Positions 30,166 to 36,458 of a stretch of DNA of 64,000 nt are shown piece by piece. This stretch comes from Shewanella litorisediminis (lineage in GTDB: Bacteria > Pseudomonadota > Gammaproteobacteria > Enterobacterales > Shewanellaceae): assembly GCF_016834455.1 (NCBI RefSeq), contig NZ_CP069213.1, positions 930,501 through 994,500 of the forward strand, written 5' to 3'. The first letter of the stretch is position 1, and every line of letters begins with the position of its first letter. A program made the position numbers and the translations under genes. Below the pieces are notes generated by a model. It saw only the letters and a list, made by a program, of their open reading frames with translations. It was not told the origin of the DNA and searched no databases.

Positions 30166-30190
30166 AAAAGGGGCCTTGTTGGCCCCTTTT
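30166..30190. terminator. Bidirectional terminator between the small membrane protein and pheA
   Basis: AAAAGGGGCC, 5-nt loop, GGCCCCTTTT; ends 21 bases from the pheA stop on the other strand. Confidence 0.82.
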
Positions 30191-30210
30191 GCATTTTTAC
30201 GCTTTACCGG

Positions 30211-32190
30211 TCAGACGAAAAACTGCCGTAAAGTTTCACCCAAATGGCTGTCAGCGATGGCGGCATCCAGAGATACCGCCAGCACCAATCCGTCGGCACC
30301 GAGGTTTTTAACTGCCTTAGCCTGACGTGGACAGGCTTCTGGCGTCACGGCATAGCTTGGATTGACCAACACAGGAAGGTGGCTTCGTGCTTTCAGCTCC
30401 ACCAGACCTGCCAAATCCAGGGTGGCCAGTGTGCTGCTCTTAAAGCTGCTGACCCCTGACTCACACAGCATCAGTTGCTGATTGCCTTCGGCCAGAATGG
30501 TATCGGCAGCGGCCAAGAGCTCATCGACGTCTGCCATGGTATTGCGCTCCAGAACCACTGGCAGGTGCAGCTTGCCGACCCGCTCCAGCAGGGGCTGATT
30601 GAACATCTGTTTGCCCTTTATCAGGATAAGCTCGACCCGGGAGATGGCATGATCCAGTTCTTCTTCTCTGTCTACTGCCGCCGCCGTAATAAGGCCAAAC
30701 TTTTCTGCAGCCTTGGCACAGGCATCCAGCGCCTTGGCTGGGTAGGGACGCTCTGACAGATTATCCAGCACCAGACCGGCGAAACCAGCGGCTTTAAGTT
30801 GCTTGAGGAATGGTTCAAACCCTTCCAGGGTATCCGGCAGTGAAAGCTGGGCGAGGGCACCTGTATGACTATTGCCAATCAGTAAGGCGCCTGCCTGCAC
30901 TTCGCTGACCGTTTCTTTATATCCTAGACTGTGGCGGGCTGGGGCCAGTTCGCCGTGCTGTACCTGTCGTTTTATAGGACCTGACGCATCGGCACGAAAA
31001 TGCTCAGGCTCAATCAGCAGCTGGGCATTGGACAGCTGGGTTGGTGCCACGGTCTCGCACGGATAGCAGCCAAGCACCTTGATAAAGCGAGTGATGCGCT
31101 CAAGCTCTTTCAGTGCCAGCTGCATGGGAACACTGGCCAGGTTGGCATCGATATCGAGATAAAACATTTCCTCCCAAGGGGTGCCGGGAATCGGCCGGCT
31201 CTCCAGCTTACTCATATTGAGGTTATTGGCCTTGAGTACCAGCAAGGCTTCTACCAGTGCGCCGGGCTTTTGGCCTGTTGCCATAATGAGTGTGCACTTG
31301 GCGGGCAACTGTTCCGGCACGGCCACGGCTTTACGGGCCACCACGATAAAGCGGCTCTGATTGACCTTTTGATTGGCAAGGCCCTTTTCGATGGCTTCAA
31401 GCTGGTAGAGGGCACCACCTTCGGCGCTGCCGATGGCGGCAACCTCACAGCCTTCTGCGGCCTGTACTTTTTCCATGGCCTCCGCGCTGGAGGCGCAATA
31501 CTCCAGCCTTACCCCGGGATGGCGGGCAAGGTAGCGGCTACATTGGCTTATGGGCTGTGGATGGGCATACAGGGTCTTGATGTCCGAGGCCTTGGTGCCG
31601 GGCTTCGCCAGCAGGCAATGTCCCACTTCAATGGTGGTTTCACCCACAATGGCCAGGCTGGTGTGCTGAAGCACGTCGTAGACTTCGTTAATTGAGCCGG
31701 AGGAGGTGTTCTCTATTGGCAGGAAACCATAATCGGCATGACCGGATTCCACTGCATGAACGATTTCATCGAAGCTCTGGCAGCCCAAGTCCACCATGTC
31801 CACCTGACGGCGCTGACAGTATCGGTTGGCGGCAAGGTATGAATAGGAACCGCGGGCGCCCAGATAAGCAATGCAATACTGCTGTTTTTGGGTTTCCGGG
31901 TTGGCGCGGCCATGGAGATAAGCCTGTTGGTTCAGCACCGAGTCCTCGATGATGCTCTGATATAGCTGCATCACAAAGTGCGGGTCCAGCCCTTGCTCGC
32001 GCCCTTTTTGCACCAGTCGCGACAACAGTTCGCGCTCGCGCTGGGTATCGCGCACGGGGCGCACATCCACTTCTTTACTGCGAGCCACTTCGAGGCTGAG
32101 CTCCCGACGCCGCGCCAGCAATTGCAGCACTGTGTTGTCGATGTCGGTGATCTGCTCCCGGGTTTCACTCAGGGGCTGTGGTTTCTCCAT
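30211..32190 (-). CDS. pheA: PheA, chorismate mutase / prephenate dehydratase with an extra C-terminal pseudo-DAHP-synthase domain
   Basis: 659 residues, against about 385 in E. coli. Residues 1-92 are an AroQ chorismate mutase (REQITDIDNTVLQLLARRREL). Residues 104-285 are prephenate dehydratase (LGARGSYSYLAANRY, PIENTSSGSINEVYD, SRF instead of TRF at 279-281). Residues 298-380 are an ACT domain with GALV (310-313) and ESRP (330-333), the Phe-binding motifs. After a linker, residues ~425-659 (30211-30918) align with type I-beta DAHP synthase: GKQMFNQPLLERVGK, then CESGVSSF..., TLDLAGLVELKARSHLPVLVNPS. The metal ligands and PEP-site residues are replaced (see findings). Expression is controlled by the pheL attenuator. 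The active parts make phenylpyruvate for Phe. Confidence 0.93.
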   Translation of the reverse strand: MEKPQPLSETREQITDIDNTVLQLLARRRELSLEVARSKEVDVRPVRDTQRERELLSRLVQKGREQGLDPHFVMQLYQSIIEDSVLNQQAYLHGRANPETQKQQYCIAYLGARGSYSYLAANRYCQRRQVDMVDLGCQSFDEIVHAVESGHADYGFLPIENTSSGSINEVYDVLQHTSLAIVGETTIEVGHCLLAKPGTKASDIKTLYAHPQPISQCSRYLARHPGVRLEYCASSAEAMEKVQAAEGCEVAAIGSAEGGALYQLEAIEKGLANQKVNQSRFIVVARKAVAVPEQLPAKCTLIMATGQKPGALVEALLVLKANNLNMSKLESRPIPGTPWEEMFYLDIDANLASVPMQLALKELERITRFIKVLGCYPCETVAPTQLSNAQLLIEPEHFRADASGPIKRQVQHGELAPARHSLGYKETVSEVQAGALLIGNSHTGALAQLSLPDTLEGFEPFLKQLKAAGFAGLVLDNLSERPYPAKALDACAKAAEKFGLITAAAVDREEELDHAISRVELILIKGKQMFNQPLLERVGKLHLPVVLERNTMADVDELLAAADTILAEGNQQLMLCESGVSSFKSSTLATLDLAGLVELKARSHLPVLVNPSYAVTPEACPRQAKAVKNLGADGLVLAVSLDAAIADSHLGETLRQFFV

Positions 32191-32228
32191 GCTGACCTCT
32201 GTTTGTATTAACTGCTTCGCCTGCGAAC

Positions 32229-32256
32229 AAAAAAGCCTCCCGGGGGTGGGAGGCTT
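32229..32256 (-). terminator. pheA attenuator terminator
   Basis: On the minus strand GCCTCCC, 6-nt C-rich loop, GGGAGGC, then TTTTTT; 38 bases before the pheA ATG. Its first arm can instead pair with GGAGGC at 32291-32296, directly after the pheL stop. Confidence 0.9.
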
Positions 32257-32296
32257 TGAATTTTCACTTTCGTTTTTACACAGAAAATCCGCCTCC

Positions 32297-32350
32297 TCAG
32301 GGGAAGTGAATAAAAAAGAAAGTAAAAAATGCGTTCACTGTAGATTTCAT
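32297..32350 (-). CDS. pheL: PheL leader peptide
   Basis: A 17-codon frame MKSTVNAFFTFFFIHFP with six Phe, similar in design to the E. coli PheL. It ends just before GGAGGC, an antiterminator arm. Ribosome stalling at the Phe codons when Phe-tRNA is short should free that arm and stop the terminator forming. The start has no strong ribosome-binding site; an in-frame GTG at 32338 is the alternative. Confidence 0.88.
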   Translation of the reverse strand: MKSTVNAFFTFFFIHFP

Positions 32351-32357
32351 GGCATTA

Positions 32358-32386
32358 AAACTAAAGACTGCGCCCTTGGGTGTCAA
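32358..32386 (-). promoter_or_regulatory. Possible pheL promoter
   Basis: TTGACA (32381-32386) and TAGTTT (32358-32363), 17 apart on the minus strand. This would start the transcript almost on the pheL ATG, so either the leader starts at the later GTG or the true promoter is further upstream. Confidence 0.3.
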
Positions 32387-32410
32387 TCAAAAAATCTGCA
32401 TATGTTGTAC

Positions 32411-32440
32411 AAAATAAAGCGCACCCGGAGGTGCGCTTTA
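32411..32440 (-). terminator. Terminator after hpf
   Basis: TAAAGCGCACC, 4-nt loop, GGTGCGCTTTA, then TTTTG on the minus strand; separates hpf from pheL. Confidence 0.8.
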
Positions 32441-32458
32441 TCATGCTATTAAACGGGG

Positions 32459-32815
32459 TCAAGCTGCGTATTCCTCCTTATAGTCGTATTCGAAGTCAAC
32501 TTCTTCGGCGGCTACCCCTTGGGTATCAGCCCGTTTGGCTTCGGGTTTGTGGGTCAGGCGATTGAGCTGTTTCTCCAGCTTTTGTCCCATGGCCGTAATG
32601 GCTGCATACAGGTTTTCACTTTTCGCCTGGGCAAATAAGTCTCCTTGTGGCACCCCTACAGAGGCTTCGATTTTAAAGAGGGCTTTCTCCTGGCTGATAA
32701 TGATATGTGGGTTAATCAGCGGAACATCGTGACGAGCGAGCTTTTCAAAGCGGCTTTCAACACGTTCACGGATAGGAGTAGTGACTTCGAACTGTTTACT
32801 GGTGATTTTCAACAT
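32459..32815 (-). CDS. raiA: HPF/RaiA (YfiA), ribosome hibernation factor
   Basis: 118 residues, short-type ribosome-associated inhibitor: MLKITSKQFEVTTPIRERVESRFEKL, then an acidic C-terminal tail (EEVDFEYDYKEEYAA), as in YfiA/RaiA rather than Hpf. It inactivates 70S ribosomes in stationary phase or cold. AGAGG precedes the start. raiA-pheL-pheA is the E. coli order. The 290-base gap upstream to the cytochrome b gene holds no other feature I can identify. Confidence 0.92.
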   Translation of the reverse strand: MLKITSKQFEVTTPIRERVESRFEKLARHDVPLINPHIIISQEKALFKIEASVGVPQGDLFAQAKSENLYAAITAMGQKLEKQLNRLTHKPEAKRADTQGVAAEEVDFEYDYKEEYAA

Positions 32816-33105
32816 ATTGTCGAACCTCTTTTTTATTTCCGTGACTTCAGACTACCAAGCTGAATTCTGAAAGTCGTGAGTAAAATCACGTTTTATCAAG
32901 GCTAAAATATCGTTCGCTTCTTATTTGAACGCTTGAATCAAAAAGCCCAAAAAAGCCACCGATTTGCTTGAATGTGCCCCAAAAGAGGCGCATATTCGAA
33001 TGGATAACTCATCCCTGCTTACACTGATTTCCTTCTCTTTCTCCCCCGATTTGATTACCATCCCGATACTTTTTCAGGCTATTTCCTGTGTATGCGGAGG
33101 ATGTA

Positions 33106-33774
33106 ATGACGCACGCCAAGGTGTGGGATTTGCCCGTCAGGCTTTTTCATTGGTTGATGGTGTCTTTGCTCGGATTGCTCTGGTGGAGCGCCGAGGTGGG
33201 CGAGATGCAATGGCATCAGGTATTTGCCTATAGCCTGATGGCGCTGCTGCTGTTCCGGGTCTTGTGGGGCTTTGTTGGCAGTGATACCGCTCGCTTTGCG
33301 CACTTTCTGCATCATCCGCTCACCGTAGTGGAATACGCCAAAACGACCGTAAGCAAAGGCGTGAAAGGTCATCATGGCCACAATCCTCTCGGCGGCTACA
33401 TGGTGTTGGTGCTGCTGTTGTGTTTGGCCCTGCAGTTGATTTCAGGCCTCTTTGCGACCGATGAGGTATTTACCGAGGGACCCTTGGTCAGCATGGTGAG
33501 CAGCGATACCGCCTCATGGTTAACCTGGCTGCACAAGCGAAATTTCGACTTGTTGTTAATCCTTGCCGGGGTACATGTGCTCGCCGTGGTGTGGCATCTA
33601 CTCAAAGGCGATAAATTGCTGGGGGCCATGGTGACGGGTCGGAGGCGCCGAGATGATATCGAGGTAAAATCGGATATCCGCTTTGCTCCACTGTGGAAAG
33701 CGGCCATTTTGTTGGTACTGGTAGCCTTACCCGTTGGCTATCTATTGCTGTGGCCTGCTATTCAGGCACTCTAA
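33106..33774 (+). CDS. Di-haem cytochrome b561-type membrane protein
   Basis: 222 residues, four to five transmembrane helices. Starts THAKVWDLPVRLFHWLMV, the usual bacterial cytochrome b561/Ni-Fe hydrogenase b-type opening, with His pairs in RLFHW, LHKRNFDLLLILAGVHVLAVVWHL. GGAGG precedes the ATG at 33106 by five bases; the earlier GTG at 33088 lacks one. Convergent with cytochrome c', a likely redox partner. Confidence 0.88.
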   Translation: MTHAKVWDLPVRLFHWLMVSLLGLLWWSAEVGEMQWHQVFAYSLMALLLFRVLWGFVGSDTARFAHFLHHPLTVVEYAKTTVSKGVKGHHGHNPLGGYMVLVLLLCLALQLISGLFATDEVFTEGPLVSMVSSDTASWLTWLHKRNFDLLLILAGVHVLAVVWHLLKGDKLLGAMVTGRRRRDDIEVKSDIRFAPLWKAAILLVLVALPVGYLLLWPAIQAL

Positions 33775-33793
33775 CGGGTGATGCTGACTTAAT

Positions 33794-33824
33794 AAAAAAG
33801 CCTGCAGATGCAGGCTTTTTTATC
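33794..33824. terminator. Bidirectional terminator between cytochrome b and cytochrome c'
   Basis: AAAAAGCCTGC, short loop, GCAGGCTTTTT. Confidence 0.85.
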
Positions 33825-33838
33825 AGACAACCAAGAGC

Positions 33839-34282
33839 TTAGTCTTTTTTGTAGTTGTCGTGGCAGCCTTTACAGCTCTTGCCGGTATTCATGAATGCTG
33901 CCTTGATGGCATCTTTGTCGGTGCCTTTGGCTGCAATTGCCAGCTTGGCCGCGTTTTCCCGGAATTCGCCCATGCGGCTGTCAAAGTCCGCCTGGTTTTC
34001 CCAGATTTTCGCCAGGGCTTCGGTGTTGCCTTTATCAGAGCCAGCGATAAAGCCTTCGGCAGGTAACTTGGCGAGGGCTGCTACATTTTCGGCGCGCTGG
34101 GCAAACACGTCGGCATTGAATTCTTTCTTACCTTTGAGCATGGCGCTCATGTCACCAAACTGATAAGCAATCAAACCGAATGCAGACTGGCGATAGTGAA
34201 TGGCGTCATCGGCAGATTCAAAGTTGTTGGCGCTGGCACTAAAAGCCAGCAGGGCGCTCAGGCAAAGCAATGTCTTTTTCAT
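33839..34282 (-). CDS. Cytochrome c' (periplasmic)
   Basis: 147 residues: signal peptide MKKTLLCLSALLAFSASA, then a four-helix-bundle with the haem motif CKGCH eight residues from the C terminus and the preceding GKSCKGCHDNYKK, typical of cytochrome c'. Family members bind NO and CO at a five-coordinate haem and can protect from NO. The start is the ATG at 34282 with GGAAG upstream; upstream in-frame codons are leader. Confidence 0.92.
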   Translation of the reverse strand: MKKTLLCLSALLAFSASANNFESADDAIHYRQSAFGLIAYQFGDMSAMLKGKKEFNADVFAQRAENVAALAKLPAEGFIAGSDKGNTEALAKIWENQADFDSRMGEFRENAAKLAIAAKGTDKDAIKAAFMNTGKSCKGCHDNYKKD

Positions 34283-34402
34283 TTTTGTTCTTCCTTGTGG
34301 AGTGAATGGGATAGCCTCAAAGGCTGTCATTGTAACCGGAACTTGCACAAACTAAATGACGCATTTTGTTAAATTTTGTTTGGCTAACGCCCCTATGGGC
34401 GT

Positions 34403-34431
34403 TTGTAGAGCAGGCAGGGGCTTGCTACACT
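34403..34431 (+). promoter_or_regulatory. trpR promoter
   Basis: TTGTAG and TACACT 17 bases apart, about 37 bases upstream of trpR. No clear trp operator is visible over it. Confidence 0.55.
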
Positions 34432-34467
34432 GCCGCACATCAATAGATCCCCGGCCGAGAGGATATT

Positions 34468-34764
34468 ATGCGGGCATCCTGGAATTTGGTACTGGACAAA
34501 ATTCTCGCTCATCCCGAACGGGATGAGCTTATCACCCTGTTTCAGTTACTGCTGACGGAGGAAGAGCGCAGTGCCATCGCCGGGCGTTTGAAGGTGTTTC
34601 AACTGTTGCTCGCCGGTGAGCTAAGTCAGCGTCAAATTGCTGCTGAATACCAAATCAGTATCGCCACCATCACCCGCTGCTCCAATTATCTCAAGCATAT
34701 GAATGAGAGTGAGCGTGCCGTGATAGCCAAACTGATAGTCACAGATCCCGCCGATATTCGCTGA
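34468..34764 (+). CDS. trpR: TrpR, tryptophan operon repressor
   Basis: 98 residues, all helical. LLLTEEERSAIAGRLKVFQLLLAGELSQRQIAAEYQISIATITRCSNYLK includes the helix-turn-helix and Trp-binding residues of TrpR. Short by ~10 residues compared with E. coli, at the N terminus. Confidence 0.95.
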   Translation: MRASWNLVLDKILAHPERDELITLFQLLLTEEERSAIAGRLKVFQLLLAGELSQRQIAAEYQISIATITRCSNYLKHMNESERAVIAKLIVTDPADIR

Positions 34765-35142
34765 TTAAAACCGGCCCTGGGTTGGCAATTGGTGATGTCG
34801 ATAACTGGAGCGGCTCGCCAGAATATAGAGTCCATACACCAGCAGAATTAATGCTGGAAAGATAAGCCAGGCGTTGCCGGGCTCTGCGAGCAGTAAAACG
34901 CTCAGGGCCAGGCAGGCAAATGGCAAGAGCTCATACAGCCCCTTGGGCAACCCGCCTTTTTTTCGCTTGCGCGCCGGATCGGTACGGCGATAGTCAGAGC
35001 GAAGGATGTACACCCGCGCCCCCACAAAAAACAGCAGCAGTCCCGCCGCCAGCGATAGCGTGCTTTGTTGCCAGAGCAAGGTGGCTGTTGCGCACAACAT
35101 GCACAGGTAGGGAAGGCTTTCGTAGAGTGGCTGTTTGAGCAT
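34765..35142 (-). CDS. Small inner-membrane protein, unknown function
   Basis: 125 residues with two pairs of transmembrane helices (about 12-48 and 70-108) separated by a very basic loop (SDYRRTDPARKRKKGG). The stop abuts the trpR stop on the opposite strand with no terminator between. Function unknown; not assigned to a family. Confidence 0.7.
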   Translation of the reverse strand: MLKQPLYESLPYLCMLCATATLLWQQSTLSLAAGLLLFFVGARVYILRSDYRRTDPARKRKKGGLPKGLYELLPFACLALSVLLLAEPGNAWLIFPALILLVYGLYILASRSSYRHHQLPTQGRF

Positions 35143-35199
35143 CTAAAGGTCCTTTTCAAATTCCGGCAGTCCTTGCCGAGCTCTATATTAGGCCAAAAG

Positions 35200-35235
35200 A
35201 AAACGCCGACTCAAAAGAGATCGGCGTTTTGCATC
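35200..35235. terminator. Terminator of slyD
   Basis: AAAACGCCGA, 11-nt loop, TCGGCGTTTT; bidirectional in sequence, 30 bases after slyD on the minus strand. Confidence 0.75.
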
Positions 35236-35259
35236 AATTTAATAAGAAAGCGTTACAGC

Positions 35260-35871
35260 TTAGCCGCGACAGCCACAGCCACCGTTACCGTCACAACCGG
35301 GTTTGGCTTCTTTCTCTGGGTCCTGTTCGCAGTGACCATGGTCATGATCGTGGCCGCCACAGCATCCACCTTCATCATGATGGTGATGACCACCACCACA
35401 GCCACCGTGGGCATGAATATGGCCATGGGCAACTTCTTCGTCGGTTGCCAGACGCACATCTTTCACTTCAACAAAAAAGGTCAGTGACTGGCCTGCCAGC
35501 GGGTGGTTACCATCAACCACAACGGTGTTTTCCAGCACTTCAGTTACCTGAACAGGGCGTTGGCCCATTTCGGTTTCTGCAATAAAGCGCATACCGGGCA
35601 CTATGTCCTGAATATCGCCAAAGGCTTCCAGTGGCACTTCCTGACGCAGGCCATCGTGGTAAGGACCATAGGCTTGTTCACAGTCTACAGTGACTTCGAG
35701 GGTATCACCGGCCAGTTTACCTTCCAGGGCATTCTCAAGCCCCGGGATCAGGTTCTCTGCACCGTGCAGGTACACCATGGGATCGGCCTCGAAGGAACTT
35801 TCAATCAGCTGGCCCTGGCTGTCGTTCAGGCGATAGTGGATGGTTACCGCACTGTTCTTGGTGATTTTCAT
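35260..35871 (-). CDS. slyD: SlyD, FKBP-type prolyl isomerase and metallochaperone
   Basis: 203 residues: FKBP domain split by the insert-in-flap chaperone domain, ending in a long His/Cys/Gly tail (about 155-203, with GGCGGGHHHHDEGGCCGG and HDHDHGHC) that binds Ni, Zn or Cu. Assists hydrogenase nickel insertion in the family. Start at 35871 with GGAGG upstream; the next upstream in-frame ATG (35901) is not supported. Confidence 0.95.
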   Translation of the reverse strand: MKITKNSAVTIHYRLNDSQGQLIESSFEADPMVYLHGAENLIPGLENALEGKLAGDTLEVTVDCEQAYGPYHDGLRQEVPLEAFGDIQDIVPGMRFIAETEMGQRPVQVTEVLENTVVVDGNHPLAGQSLTFFVEVKDVRLATDEEVAHGHIHAHGGCGGGHHHHDEGGCCGGHDHDHGHCEQDPEKEAKPGCDGNGGCGCRG

Positions 35872-36228
35872 ACTGCCTCCATATTCGCAATGTGCGCGCA
35901 TAATACTCTGCTTTTTATGCTCAGGCGATGATTTACATCAGTGATTGTTAACTTAGGCTACTTTTTTCAATCTGGTCCGGATAACGCTGATTAGCCCGTG
36001 TAGGGATACGTTTAAATCGAAAGAGACTTAACTAGCTGGAAATTTATGGTAAGTGTTTTTAAATCAATTGATTAGATGGTGATTGGCAAGTTTGACTTAC
36101 CTTTACGTTAAGTGGTGAAAATTAAGGGGCTAACGGATTTCTATTAGGGTATTTTCATTAACTGGCATCATTGATTGCAGTATCTGAAATATTGTTGCCA
36201 ATCTGTAAAAAATACTTGATTTTGGGGG
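35872..36228. other. AT-rich intergenic region before the thr promoter
   Basis: About 360 bases with no convincing ORF, RNA gene or terminator. It should hold the divergent slyD promoter near 35890-35920. The only repeat noticed is GATTGGCAA near 36079 versus TTGCCAATC near 36195, probably chance. Confidence 0.5.
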
Positions 36229-36258
36229 TTGACAAGGATTGCCAAAACAAGCAATTCT
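36229..36258 (+). promoter_or_regulatory. Putative thr operon promoter
   Basis: TTGACA (36229-36234) followed after 18 bases by AATTCT; about 30 bases upstream of the thrL ATG. The -10 is weak. Confidence 0.45.
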
Positions 36259-36292
36259 GTGGGCTCAGTTAAATCAGGAAGTGGATTTTTCC

Positions 36293-36364
36293 ATGCATCA
36301 GTCAGGCGCAGTAGTAACCACTATTATTACTACCACCACCATTACCGGAGTGGGGGCGGGCTGA
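36293..36364 (+). CDS. thrL: ThrL leader peptide
   Basis: 23 codons, [19 protein letters not shown] then VGAG and a stop, with seven Thr and three Ile codons. This matches thr attenuation, in which ribosomes stall when Thr- or Ile-tRNA is scarce. It ends in GGGGGCGGGC, which can pair with the terminator's first arm. Confidence 0.88.
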   Translation: MHQSGAVVTTIITTTTITGVGAG

Positions 36365-36393
36365 TTTTACCCTGAAAAGAATGAACACTAAGG

Positions 36394-36422
36394 CCCGCTC
36401 CCCCAAAAGGAGCGGGTTTTTT
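36394..36422 (+). terminator. thr attenuator terminator
   Basis: CCCGCTCC, 7-nt loop, GGAGCGGG, T6; 37 bases upstream of thrA. Alternative pairing with the GGGGGCGGGC at the end of thrL gives an antiterminator. Confidence 0.9.
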
Positions 36423-36458
36423 GTTTCTGGGGGCGAGCGAGGTAAACGGAGTAGCAAA

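Noticed and set aside
32410..32440. Possible small RNA or operator at the GC hairpin before pheL
   Set aside because: Position after the hpf stop and the T-run on the minus strand make it a plain terminator.
35200..35871. His-rich tail of SlyD as a repeat artefact
   Set aside because: A His/Cys-rich C terminus is normal for SlyD.
35940..36200. Riboswitch or small RNA in the gap before thr
   Set aside because: No conserved motif or stable stem seen; only the attenuator near 36293 onward is supported.
36381..36458. Longer N terminus for ThrA
   Set aside because: The open frame runs through the terminator and lacks a ribosome-binding site; [12 protein letters not shown] at 36459 is the family start.
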